Source of the DNA: Myroides oncorhynchi
Lineage (GTDB): Bacteria; Bacteroidota; Bacteroidia; Flavobacteriales; Flavobacteriaceae
Assembly: GCF_020905415.1 (NCBI RefSeq)
Contig: NZ_JAJJMP010000001.1
Location: forward strand, 649,501 to 713,500
Length of the DNA stretch: 64,000 nt
Direction: 5' to 3'
In this document: positions 27,466 through 37,000 of the stretch, one piece after another
Layout: each line of letters opens with the position of its first letter
How positions within the stretch are numbered: position 1 is the stretch's first letter
Position numbers and translations under genes: made by a program
The notes under the pieces: model-generated
Told to the model about the DNA's origin: nothing
Databases searched by the model: none
The model's input: the letters and a program-made list of their open reading frames with translations, nothing else

Positions 27466-27540
27466 ATGATTAAAATATTAATACAACTAGGTTCTCTATT
27501 AGTAGAGTTATGCGAAAAGATATTTAATGTCTTATTTTAA
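27466..27540 (+). CDS. Possible 24-aa hydrophobic small protein
   Basis: ATG to TAA, 24 codons (MIKILIQLGSLLVELCEK, then six residues), between a consensus promoter and the DUF2975 gene, whose ATG is 11 bp beyond its stop. The peptide is an amphipathic to hydrophobic helix. It may be a leader peptide or a small membrane protein. No homologue recognised; evidence is position only. Confidence 0.35.
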   Translation: MIKILIQLGSLLVELCEKIFNVLF

Positions 27541-27551
27541 AACTAAACACT

Positions 27552-28169
27552 ATGAAACTGAAATTACTTACAGTTATATTTATTGTATTATATATAGCCA
27601 ATCTTTGTGTACACTTTAAAGATTTTCAACAAGGGTATAATGAAACAGAATGTCATGATGATAAAGCGTATACTACTTTGGTCGTTAAACAGACTCCTAG
27701 TGATACCTCTGACCTTCATTTATCTCTAACAGATAAAAAAACTACTGATATACAAATACGTGAAATAAAAGAGACTATTGAAGTAGAAGTTCCTAAACAA
27801 CATTTAAACGGGATTAGTAATTTCTTCATAGGTTTATTAGGTATCCTTACTATACTCCTTTCCCCAGTTATCATTGTTGTATTTATAAAATTCTTTAAAA
27901 ACTTATATAACGGTAACATAGTATCTAATAGTCAAATAAGACGACTACAAATTCTAGCTTATTTTCAACTACTTCTACCTGTATTAGGGAATATATTTAT
28001 TTATTATTCAAACAAAGAACAACAAGAAGTAGCTAATATCTATAACCTCGACCTAGCTAAGTATGACTATGATTTTTCGTTATTTATTATTCCTCTAATT
28101 CTGTTATTGATTGTTGAAGTATTAAAGCAACATTTAACTTTAAAAGAAAATGCTGAACTAACCATATAA
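27552..28169 (+). CDS. DUF2975 membrane protein, first copy
   Basis: 205-aa inner-membrane protein with four predicted helices (about residues 3-20, 83-112, 137-155 and 170-190) and the family ending FIIPLILLLIVEVLKQHLTLKE. DUF2975 genes are typically followed by a small YozG-like Cro/CI regulator, as here. Paralogue of the next gene (both open MKLK.LT). Function unknown. Confidence 0.85.
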   Translation: MKLKLLTVIFIVLYIANLCVHFKDFQQGYNETECHDDKAYTTLVVKQTPSDTSDLHLSLTDKKTTDIQIREIKETIEVEVPKQHLNGISNFFIGLLGILTILLSPVIIVVFIKFFKNLYNGNIVSNSQIRRLQILAYFQLLLPVLGNIFIYYSNKEQQEVANIYNLDLAKYDYDFSLFIIPLILLLIVEVLKQHLTLKENAELTI

Positions 28170-28178
28170 CTTGATCTT

Positions 28179-28793
28179 ATGAAACTAAAATTTCTAACTA
28201 TATTATTAATCATTGCTTATTTATTTTCCTTTAACAATCATTTTAAGGATATGAAAAGAGGTTTTAATGAAGGTTATGACAGCGGGAGCACTACTTTGAC
28301 AAATCCTTACTATATAACAATCAAAAACAGTATAGAATACAATGCAAAACTAACGACTAATCATAACTCACCTAAAATAGCTGTAACTGATTCAACAAGT
28401 AGAATTCGTGTAGACGATGTTCCTTTTAGTTATTCACTTCTTAGAACTGTTATGATAATGAGTTCATTTATTTTTATCGTTTTTATAGTCTATGCCTTAT
28501 ACAATAGCTTTATTATTCTAAAGTTTTTATACAAAGGAGAAACTGTTAGCCGTATTCAAATTAAACGTATAAAAGTACTAGCTTCTATACTTTTAGGTCT
28601 TGCTATTTACGAGAACATACTCGAATATCTATCTACCTACGAAGCATCGAGAATAGCATCTTTATATAACCTAGAAGCTGTAAAAGGTGACTTTAATTTT
28701 ACAATCTTCTTTATTCCCTTAATTTTGCTAATGATAGTAGAAGTGCTTAAACAGCACTTAAAGTTAAAAGAAGAAGCTGACTTAATCATATAA
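28179..28793 (+). CDS. DUF2975 membrane protein, second copy
   Basis: 204-aa paralogue of the upstream protein, with the same four-helix layout and the ending FFIPLILLMIVEVLKQHLKLKE. The 9-bp gap makes a tandem duplication in one operon likely. The region between the first two helices (about residues 25-80) differs most between copies. Confidence 0.85.
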   Translation: MKLKFLTILLIIAYLFSFNNHFKDMKRGFNEGYDSGSTTLTNPYYITIKNSIEYNAKLTTNHNSPKIAVTDSTSRIRVDDVPFSYSLLRTVMIMSSFIFIVFIVYALYNSFIILKFLYKGETVSRIQIKRIKVLASILLGLAIYENILEYLSTYEASRIASLYNLEAVKGDFNFTIFFIPLILLMIVEVLKQHLKLKEEADLII

Positions 28794-28803
28794 CCCCCAC
28801 GAT

Positions 28804-29013
28804 ATGCCGATAATAGTAAACCTTGATGTAATGATGGCTAAGCGAAAGATATCGCTTAATGAGTTGGCTGAGCGTGTAGGTATCACAGTGAGTAATCTAT
28901 CCATACTCAAGACCAATAAAGCGAAAGCCATACGCTTTAGTACATTAGAGGCAATCTGTAAAGAATTAGATTGTCAACCAGCTGATATATTAGAATATGT
29001 AAATGAAGACTAA
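28804..29013 (+). CDS. Small Cro/CI-type HTH regulator (YozG-like)
   Basis: 69 aa made almost entirely of one HTH domain: MMAKRKISLNELAERVGITV then NLSILKTNKAKAIRF and ending LDCQPADILEYVNED. This wording is that of the YozG-like regulators found after DUF2975 genes, and it probably regulates this operon. Its stop codon lies in a hairpin terminator. The last 37 bp are duplicated 496 bp downstream (see 29473). Confidence 0.9.
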   Translation: MPIIVNLDVMMAKRKISLNELAERVGITVSNLSILKTNKAKAIRFSTLEAICKELDCQPADILEYVNED

Positions 29014-29031
29014 GCTAAGCGCTTGGTCTTC
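29005..29031 (+). terminator. Terminator of the DUF2975 operon
   Basis: GAAGAC...GTCTTC with inner AAGC...GCTT pairing, followed by TTACTTT. It includes the HTH stop codon. Confidence 0.55.
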
Positions 29032-29044
29032 TTACTTTAAATAA

Positions 29045-29386
29045 TTACCACTTAACAACTATTATCCCGTAACCACCACTTATCAACAATCCCATAATTG
29101 AGATAAAATAATAAACTAGATCTGGATAACCTTGCCAACTAACCTCTTTAATCACATAACTTAACAAACAATAAGCTCCAATAAAAATAAGTGTCATAGC
29201 CACTACAGTTACGACATACAAAAGAATACCTATTACTCCTTTTAATCCTATCCATACGATTTCACCTGTAAGGAATTGCACTATAAGCTTACTGAATAAA
29301 CAGAACAGATGTATCAAACCACTTAGCAGTACAAGCCCTAATATGAATAAGCCCCTATAATTATGCATTAAAACAATATCAGACAT
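29045..29386 (-). CDS. Small membrane protein
   Basis: 113-aa protein with about three hydrophobic helices (GLFILGLVLLSGLIHLFCLF, LYVVTVVAMTLIFIGAYCLL and a C-terminal one with LLISGGYGIIVV). No family recognised. Just upstream lies the rearrangement scar at 29428-29509, so its promoter may be altered. Confidence 0.55.
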   Translation of the reverse strand: MSDIVLMHNYRGLFILGLVLLSGLIHLFCLFSKLIVQFLTGEIVWIGLKGVIGILLYVVTVVAMTLIFIGAYCLLSYVIKEVSWQGYPDLVYYFISIMGLLISGGYGIIVVKW

Positions 29387-29427
29387 ACACTCTATTTAGT
29401 TTTAATATACTCTACATTTACTCCAAT

Positions 29428-29459
29428 ATAGGAACGCTCTCCACTCAAAATAAGGTAAA
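29428..29459 (-). pseudogene. Fragment duplicated from the UbiA-like gene
   Basis: 32 bp matching 29998-30029 with about four mismatches; in the intact gene this segment encodes the Phe-Thr-Leu-Phe-Trp-Val-Glu-Ser stretch near the C-terminus. Too short to code, and adjacent to a piece of the HTH gene. Confidence 0.5.
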
Positions 29460-29472
29460 AGCATGACTACCG

Positions 29473-29509
29473 ACCAGCTGATATATTAGAATATGTAAAT
29501 GAAGACTAA
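29473..29509 (+). pseudogene. Exact 37-bp duplicate of the HTH gene 3' end
   Basis: 37 bp identical to 28977-29013, the last 12 codons and stop of the Cro/CI-type gene. No upstream HTH sequence accompanies it, so it is a remnant, not a gene. Confidence 0.75.
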
Positions 29510-29529
29510 ACTATATCCTTAATCTTATT

Positions 29530-29889
29530 TTACAACATATTTCTAATCATACTACTAGACACTGAAATCGAAACAAAAAGACTACATACCCCAAATACAC
29601 AAAAGTATATCCATCTATATCTTTTCTCTCTACAAAGTAAAACACCAAATAATGTTCCAAATGACAGATAGGCAAAAAACAAGACTAAAACAACTGAAAA
29701 ACTTAAAACAAGATAAAAAACAGACTTTAATATATCAACTCCTTTATATTTTTCAATACTTAATCTATCAATTAAATCTACACATAAAAAAAAGAAGAAT
29801 ACTGACAAAAGTAATGCTAATACAATACTACATATAAACAAGAATTTCTTGTTCTTCAATAAACTTCTTAATATTTCAATATAATGCAT
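29530..29889 (-). CDS. Small membrane protein
   Basis: 119 aa with about three hydrophobic helices (FLFICSIVLALLLSVFFFFL, FYLVLSFSVVLVLFFAYLSF and a C-terminal one). It differs from the 113-aa protein at 29045 in sequence. No family recognised. It sits 56 bp downstream of the UbiA-like gene on the same strand and may share its transcript. Confidence 0.55.
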   Translation of the reverse strand: MHYIEILRSLLKNKKFLFICSIVLALLLSVFFFFLCVDLIDRLSIEKYKGVDILKSVFYLVLSFSVVLVLFFAYLSFGTLFGVLLCREKRYRWIYFCVFGVCSLFVSISVSSSMIRNML

Positions 29890-29945
29890 ACACGTTTTCT
29901 TTAATATCTAAGATACTATAAATTCAGTAAACAAAATTAGTCTTG

Positions 29946-30782
29946 CTACTTTAATATAGAAGCATTACCCTGAATAACAACAATTAACCACCATATAATA
30001 GGAACACTCTCTACCCAAAACAAGGTAAAGAACTTGGTGCGTTTGGGAGAAGCATATACAATAAAAAACAGCGTTAATGATACAATCAATAGATTATTCC
30101 ATGCCTGTATAGGCTGATATCCTACTTTAAAGAATTCAATCACATAAAAAGGAATTAGCAACAATCCTAACAACCATTTGGTATTAGCTATTCCTAACAT
30201 CTGAGGTAAGGTCTTCAAATACTTATCATCATATTGTAAATCAACGACTTCAAATATCCCAATTAGAATAAATACTAAGATAAAACGCTGTATAAACTTA
30301 ACTACAATATCCCAACTGATTGGGATATCAGCATTCATCACTGGTACTATAAGCGTTACAGTAGCCCAACACAAACACACTATATAGACCTTTAGCCCAG
30401 CGAGATTACGCAAATTACTAACATTACTACTCACAGGTATTGCATAGAGTATCGCCAATACCAAAAGTCCTATGGTTACTAATTGTGCTTTAAGATTTAG
30501 TAAAAAGAAACTAACTACTCCTAACACCAAAGCGACAAGACTCATCCCTATTATTACTTTTAGCCGAAAGGTAAATGAATTCTTATGTCTATAAATTACT
30601 TCTGCATACTTAATGAAATTATAAGAAAACAATGTTCCACTAAAAGCTAAAAGAGAAACTATTCCATCAAAAGGAAGGTGACAAAAATAAAAAGTCATTT
30701 GCACCAAAGCGAATACCGCTAAGGAAACGTGAATACTTCCGTTTAAATAAAGTGCAACTATTCTATTTTTTAACAAATCCAT
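29946..30782 (-). CDS. UbiA-like prenyltransferase-family membrane protein
   Basis: 278 aa with about nine hydrophobic helices. The second UbiA motif is recognisable as DLQYDDKYLKTLPQMLG (about residues 193-209), which fits the D..D.....TLP...G pattern. The first Asp-rich motif is not convincing (FSYNFIKYAEV at the equivalent place), so catalytic activity is uncertain. Flavobacterial homologues are usually annotated as hypothetical. Divergent from gcvP. Confidence 0.65.
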   Translation of the reverse strand: MDLLKNRIVALYLNGSIHVSLAVFALVQMTFYFCHLPFDGIVSLLAFSGTLFSYNFIKYAEVIYRHKNSFTFRLKVIIGMSLVALVLGVVSFFLLNLKAQLVTIGLLVLAILYAIPVSSNVSNLRNLAGLKVYIVCLCWATVTLIVPVMNADIPISWDIVVKFIQRFILVFILIGIFEVVDLQYDDKYLKTLPQMLGIANTKWLLGLLLIPFYVIEFFKVGYQPIQAWNNLLIVSLTLFFIVYASPKRTKFFTLFWVESVPIIWWLIVVIQGNASILK

Positions 30783-30823
30783 ATTACTTATTCCTTCTAC
30801 TACTGTTATGCTTATTCACTTTT

Positions 30824-30831
30824 CAAAATTA
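30824..30831 (-). promoter_or_regulatory. -7 box of the UbiA-like gene
   Basis: TAATTTTG on the minus strand, a perfect TAnnTTTG, 41 bp before the ATG. Confidence 0.4.
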
Positions 30832-30865
30832 ATCGATATAAATATACAATTGTCAGATTAATGGT

Positions 30866-30873
30866 TATTTTTG
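30866..30873 (+). promoter_or_regulatory. -7 box of gcvP
   Basis: TATTTTTG, a perfect TAnnTTTG, 33 bp before the gcvP ATG. The only upstream TTG is 13 bp away, shorter than consensus. Confidence 0.45.
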
Positions 30874-30906
30874 TGTGATTAAACACAACTTTTATTTATT
30901 GTCCAA

Positions 30907-33756
30907 ATGAAAACAAACGCATTTGCATTAAGACACATTGGTCCTCGTCCTGAGGACATGGCAGCAATGCTTAAAACAGTGAAAGCTGACAGCATTGATC
31001 AATTAATCAACGAAACTTTTCCAGACACTATTCGTCTAAAAGAAGACTTAAATCTTGCTCCAGCTATGACTGAGTATGAGTATTTATCTCATATCCAAGC
31101 ATTGGGAAACAAGAATAAAATATTCCGTACTTTCATCGGGTTAGGATATAACGAGGCGGTAGTTCCAGCAGCTATTATCCGTAACGTATTTGAAAACCCA
31201 GGATGGTACACAGCTTATACTCCTTACCAAGCTGAAGTAGCTCAAGGTCGTTTAGAAGCTTTATTAAACTTCCAAACTACTGTAATCGAACTTTCAGGTA
31301 TGGAGATTGCAAATGCTTCTCTTCTTGATGAAGCTACTGCTGCTGCTGAAGCAATGATCTTATTATTCGATGTTAGAACAAGAGATCAAAAGAAAAATAA
31401 TGCTGTTAAGTTCTTCGTATCTGAAGAAATCTTACCACAAACTTTATCTGTATTACAGACTCGTTCTACTCCGTTTGGTGTTGAATTAGTAGTAGGTAAC
31501 CACGAAGAATTTGACTTCTCAGAAGAGTTCTTTGGAGCTATCTTACAGTACCCAGGTAAACACGGTGTAGTTGCTGACTATGCTGACTTTATCAACCAAG
31601 CAAAAGCAAAAGATATTAAAGTAGCTGTAGCTGCTGATATTATGTCATTAGTACTATTAACTCCTCCTGGAGAAATGGGTGCTGACGTAGTAGTAGGTAC
31701 TACTCAACGTTTTGGTATTCCACTAGGTTTTGGAGGTCCTCACGCTGCTTTCTTCGCCACTAAAGAAGAGTACAAGCGTAGTATGCCAGGTCGTATCATA
31801 GGGGTATCTAAAGATGCTGATGATAACTTCGCTCTACGTATGGCTTTACAAACTCGTGAGCAACATATCAAACGTGAAAAAGCGACATCTAATATCTGTA
31901 CTGCTCAAGTATTATTAGCTGTTATGGCTAGTTTCTACGCAGTATACCACGGACCTAAAGGATTGACTAATATCGCTTCTTTAATCCACGCTAAAGCTGT
32001 AACTGTAGCTACTGAATTAGGTAAATTAGGTATTGAGCAAGTTAATGCTAACTTCTTCGACACTATCTTAGTGAAAGCTGATGCTGTTAAAGTAAAAGCT
32101 ATCGCTGAAGCAAATAATATCAACTTCAACTATATCGATGCGAACACTATCTCTATTTCGTTAAACGAAACAGTAGAGGTAGCTGATGTTAATGCTATCG
32201 TGAATGTATTCGCTCAAGTAGTAGGTAAGCCTGCTACAGAAGTTACTGCATTAAGCACTGAAGTGAAATACCAAGCGAAGTTAAAACGTACTTCTAAATT
32301 CTTAGAGCACGCTGCATTTAACAGCTACCACTCAGAGACTGAACTAATGCGTTATATCAAAAAACTAGAGCGTAAAGACTTAGCTCTTAACCACTCTATG
32401 ATCTCTTTAGGTTCATGTACTATGAAACTAAATGCTGCTGCTGAGATGTTGCCTTTGAGTAACGCACAGTGGAACAATGTTCACCCATTCGTTCCTGCTG
32501 ATCAAGCACAAGGATATTTAGAGATGTTACACGCTTTAGAGCAACAATTAAACGTGATTACTGGTTTTGCTGGTACTACATTACAACCTAACTCTGGTGC
32601 TCAAGGAGAGTATGCTGGTCTTATGGCTATCCGTGCTTACCACCACTCTAGAAATGACTTCCAACGTGATATCGCGCTTATTCCTGCATCTGCACACGGT
32701 ACTAACCCTGCATCTGCGGCTATGGCTGGTATGAAAGTAGTTGTTACTAAAACAACTCCTGAAGGAAACATCGACGTGGCTGACTTAAAAGCTAAAGCTG
32801 AACAATATAAAGACAACTTATCTTGTCTTATGGTTACTTACCCATCTACACATGGTGTATATGAGTCTGCTATTATGGAGATTACTCAAATCATTCACGA
32901 TAACGGAGGACAGGTATATATGGATGGTGCGAATATGAACGCGCAAGTAGCAATCACTAACCCTGCTAATATCGGGGCTGACGTATGTCACTTAAACTTA
33001 CACAAGACTTTCGCTATCCCTCATGGTGGTGGTGGACCTGGTGTAGGACCTATCTGTGTAGCGAAGCACTTAGTACCTTTCTTGCCAACTAACCCTGTGG
33101 TTAAAGTAGGTGGAGAACAAGGTATCACTGCTATCTCTGCTGCTCCTTATGGATCTGCATTAGTGTGTTTAATCTCTTACGGTTATATCACGATGTTAGG
33201 TACTGAAGGACTTACTAAAGTAACTCAACAAGCGATCTTAAACGCTAACTACATGAAGTCTCGTCTTGAGGAGCACTATTCTATCCTATATACAGGAGAG
33301 AAAGGACGTGCTGCACACGAGATGATCGTTGATGTACGTGAGTTTAAAGAAAAAGGTATTGAAGTAACAGATATCGCTAAGCGTCTTATCGATTACGGTT
33401 TCCACGCTCCTACTGTTTCTTTCCCTGTTGCTGGTACTTTAATGATCGAACCAACAGAAAGTGAAAGCAAAGAAGAGCTTGACAAATTCTGTGATGCAAT
33501 GGCATCTATCCGTCAAGAAATTGAGAATGCAACACTAGATAACCCTGTTAACGAACTTAAGAATGCGCCTCATACATTAGCTTTATTAACAGCTGATAAC
33601 TGGGATCTTCCTTACTCTAGACAGAAAGCAGCTTACCCTCTTCCATACGTAGCTGAGAACAAGTTATGGCCTACTGTACGTCGTATCGATGACGCTTATG
33701 GTGACAGAAACTTAGTGTGTTCTTGTGCTCCTATTGAAGTTTATATGGAGAACTAA
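30907..33756 (+). CDS. gcvP: Glycine dehydrogenase (decarboxylating), P protein
   Basis: 949-aa single-chain P protein of the glycine cleavage system, which decarboxylates glycine and hands the aminomethyl group to lipoylated H protein. Both halves are present: residues about 1-430 (N-terminal, non-catalytic lobe) and about 440-949. The PLP lysine is Lys700 in HLNLHKTFAIPHGGGGPG. Full length with no frameshift. Codon use is rich in GCT/GTA/ACT, typical of a well expressed gene. Partners gcvH and gcvT are not in the window. Followed by a strong terminator. Confidence 0.98.
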   Translation: MKTNAFALRHIGPRPEDMAAMLKTVKADSIDQLINETFPDTIRLKEDLNLAPAMTEYEYLSHIQALGNKNKIFRTFIGLGYNEAVVPAAIIRNVFENPGWYTAYTPYQAEVAQGRLEALLNFQTTVIELSGMEIANASLLDEATAAAEAMILLFDVRTRDQKKNNAVKFFVSEEILPQTLSVLQTRSTPFGVELVVGNHEEFDFSEEFFGAILQYPGKHGVVADYADFINQAKAKDIKVAVAADIMSLVLLTPPGEMGADVVVGTTQRFGIPLGFGGPHAAFFATKEEYKRSMPGRIIGVSKDADDNFALRMALQTREQHIKREKATSNICTAQVLLAVMASFYAVYHGPKGLTNIASLIHAKAVTVATELGKLGIEQVNANFFDTILVKADAVKVKAIAEANNINFNYIDANTISISLNETVEVADVNAIVNVFAQVVGKPATEVTALSTEVKYQAKLKRTSKFLEHAAFNSYHSETELMRYIKKLERKDLALNHSMISLGSCTMKLNAAAEMLPLSNAQWNNVHPFVPADQAQGYLEMLHALEQQLNVITGFAGTTLQPNSGAQGEYAGLMAIRAYHHSRNDFQRDIALIPASAHGTNPASAAMAGMKVVVTKTTPEGNIDVADLKAKAEQYKDNLSCLMVTYPSTHGVYESAIMEITQIIHDNGGQVYMDGANMNAQVAITNPANIGADVCHLNLHKTFAIPHGGGGPGVGPICVAKHLVPFLPTNPVVKVGGEQGITAISAAPYGSALVCLISYGYITMLGTEGLTKVTQQAILNANYMKSRLEEHYSILYTGEKGRAAHEMIVDVREFKEKGIEVTDIAKRLIDYGFHAPTVSFPVAGTLMIEPTESESKEELDKFCDAMASIRQEIENATLDNPVNELKNAPHTLALLTADNWDLPYSRQKAAYPLPYVAENKLWPTVRRIDDAYGDRNLVCSCAPIEVYMEN

Positions 33757-33778
33757 GCTTAATCGCTTTAACTATACA

Positions 33779-33810
33779 GAAAACGCCATCATCACGATGG
33801 CGTTTTTTTT
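33779..33810 (+). terminator. Terminator of gcvP
   Basis: AAAACGCCATC and GATGGCGTTTTTTTT form a strong stem with an eight-T run, 23 bp after the stop. Confidence 0.9.
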
Positions 33811-33875
33811 ATGTCATTCCATTTATACTTTATATCTAATCGAAATATGCTCAGTCTATAAACAACACATCACAC

Positions 33876-34071
33876 TTATCAACAATATTGTTAACAACAT
33901 TTAAACCTATTATCAACAGTTACAAACAATAAAAACACATTTAAAAACAAACTTATATCCCTATAATACAATTAATTAAAACAAATTAATCTAATATTCA
34001 CCCACTATTAAACATATAGTTATCAACAATGAATTCTACAATAGCTCCAGTTATAAACAGGGTTATCAACA
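33876..34071 (+). other. Cluster of TTATCAACA boxes with AT-rich core (candidate DnaA-binding region)
   Basis: Exact TTATCAACA at 33876-33884, 33910-33918, 34020-34028 and 34063-34071, all in the same orientation, plus the one-mismatch TTATAAACA at 34051 and nearby GTTAACAACA. The word differs by one base from the DnaA box TTATCCACA. Between boxes 2 and 3 is about 100 bp of nearly pure A/T, like an unwinding element. The cluster fills the gap between convergent gcvP and the helicase gene, 337 bp in which no other gene is visible. Confidence 0.5.
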
Positions 34072-34093
34072 CAGTTACTAACAATAGCATTAA

Positions 34094-37000
34094 TTACTCT
34101 AAACTATTCAAATCATAATATCCCTCTTGCTCCTTTATAAAAGTGATTAAGTCTTTATATAGTGGGTTATAACTAAGCACACTAGCGTTACCGATAATAA
34201 TCATTTGCTCTTTAGCACGTGTTAGTGCTACGTTGAGTTTTCTATCTACAGTCTTATCTTCATTAAAGCTAACGACACTATCTAGTTGCAACACCTCATT
34301 GACTGTAAAAGAGTAAATGATAATATCTCGTTGCCCACCCTGAAAGCGTTCTACTGTATCCACTACGATATCATTTGCATTTTCTAATCCACTCTCTTCA
34401 AGCTTGTTCTTAATTAGAGCGATCTGATTTTTAAATGGGGCTATAATACCTACCTGTTTACTCAGATCTATATCCTCGCCTTTAGATTGATATAACATCA
34501 CTATCTTCTGAAGAGCTTTGATAACAAACATTGCTTCACTAGTACTCGTTTTCTTTTGAAGCCCTAGCTCTTGTTCTTCTATATTGATAAATAATACCCT
34601 ATTATGTCCTAACACATTACCTAACAAATCATTCTCTAAACTCTTAAATGCTAGAGGCACTAACTGTCTGCTCAGTCCTTTTTTTGCTTCAGGAGTCAGA
34701 TTCTCTAAAGTATACGCTTCTTTCAACCTTCCCTCATAAAAAGCAATATTCGGAAACGCCGCTATCTCTCTATGCATACGTCCTTGATACGTTAGTGTAT
34801 CGTAGGCATAGTGTAGGTTATGTAGCTCACAGAAGTTATATATACGCTCAAATAGTGAATTGCGTCTATCCTTCAGTCCCATTTGTTCTAAGAGTGGGTT
34901 ATTCGTTTTAGACAGTACTTCACTCTGTACTACGATAGCAGGCAGTTGTTTATGATCTCCTATCATAATCACTCGTTTGCACTTAGGCAATAAGCCTATG
35001 ATTTGAGGCTCTAATATCTGAGATGCCTCGTCTATAATTACAGTATCAAACTGCTTTAGCTTAAACACATCATTCTTACCAGACATCGTCGCTACAGTAG
35101 ATAAGAAAACTCGGTTCTTGCGGATAATATTTGACAATACATTACGAGTAAATTTGCGCCCTGACAACTCTAATGTCTCACTCTCTCTACTGATAATCGT
35201 ATTTAATAATCTATGCTCATATTTGCTACTACTAGATAGCGGACTACCGATGCGCACATATTTATCTATATTTTCTATATCAACAAGTGCCTCTTCTACA
35301 GCACCGCATAGTTCATCTACTGCTTTATTCGTATAAGCTAATAGTAGTATATTTTGCTTTGTATTTGTATATAATTCTTTTACTAGTTCCTTAATGATAT
35401 GAGAAGTCTTCCCTGTACCCGGAGGACCATTTAGTACATAATAGTCTTCTGTAGATAATGCATTATTAAGTATTCTATTTTGCTCAGTAGATAACGTCGG
35501 TTTATAATACCCATAATCTACACCTTGTTTAGGAGGAAGTACATTTAGTATTACATCGCGCTTAGACTTCGGAGCACTCATGAAAGCATACAGACTCCTA
35601 TACATACTCGTAAATGAAGAATCCATAGAGTCGCGTTCTAATGCCCATCGATTATACTGATTAAAATATGCAATTCTTCTCTGTTTATGTCTAAATACTA
35701 CTGTCACACTCTCTTTAGTAATCTGCTGTATAGTACACTTAAATATTTGGTGATTAGCTGCTGTATCTTTTTCATCTTTACGAGGATATAAGACACATAC
35801 ATCACCCTTTCTGAAATTGACAAAGTCATCTGATAGCGTACGGTTAAAGCAAATCATCTTCTCATGTTCAGATATTTTATTCTCTCTAATCTCAAGATCA
35901 CTTAAGATACTATACTTATCCCTCTTCACCTCATCAGAGTCTATCCATAGACTCGCTAAGCCGTGACTTCCCTCTTGATTACCCGCGCCAAGTTTACTGA
36001 TATACTGCTCCCTTGCGATAAAACTCACAAACGAATAAAAGTAGGTTCGCTCTAAGGATGTACAACGTTCTAATACTTGAGTAAACTCGTTTATCTGCTT
36101 ATACAGCATGGCCTTAAACTTTGTATTTACATTAGGGTCACGTACTATATACTCCCCCTTTATATAATCAAGTCTTGACGCTATCTTCTCTAGATCATCA
36201 GACTTTAAGACTTGTTCATTGATTATAATTTTATTGCGAAGTTCACAGATCTCTTGTACTCTACTTAAGTTAATTCGGTCAGTACGTAGATTACCTGTCC
36301 TTGTCTTACTGTAAAAGATAAAACCACTTAGATATTTCTCATTACCGATATCTTTGTAAGGTATGTTATTAACTACAGATAACATCAGATGGTATAAATA
36401 TAACTGTACAGCGTGATTAGGCTTCACTCCTACACCATCATCAGGATACACAGTTCCTCCTGATTTAAGTTCTACGATCGTTGTCTTTAGATGATCTGTC
36501 TTTACGTTATGCAGCAAATCTAGTCGTCCCTGTACACCATATACATTACACATAAAGCTAGGCTCTAGACTTATATCTCCCTCTTTAGTAATTCCGTAAT
36601 AAACGAACTCCTCTAGATACACTCTTTTGATAGTATTAAAGTGTGTCTCACAGTCTAGTGTATATTGTTTGAAGTTCTTTATATCTAAGATATCTGGGCA
36701 AGCGGTATGTTCGAAAGGATAGTTCTCAAAGTGATTAATGAAGACTGTATTAAACAGTACGGTGGATGCATCCTCCGCACCTACCAACTCATCCATCACA
36801 GCATTGGCAAAATTCCCTAATAACAAATGCTTATTATTAGGAATCTCATCAAACTTTGACTTGATAAAGCTTAGAGAAGACGTTCCATAGTCTTGAAAAC
36901 ACTCTGCTATAGCAGATACATCTATAAGATAGTCTGGTTCTAGTATAAATATCTTGGGATGGTAAATTTGTTGATTATCTACCCCTATATTGATTAAGTG

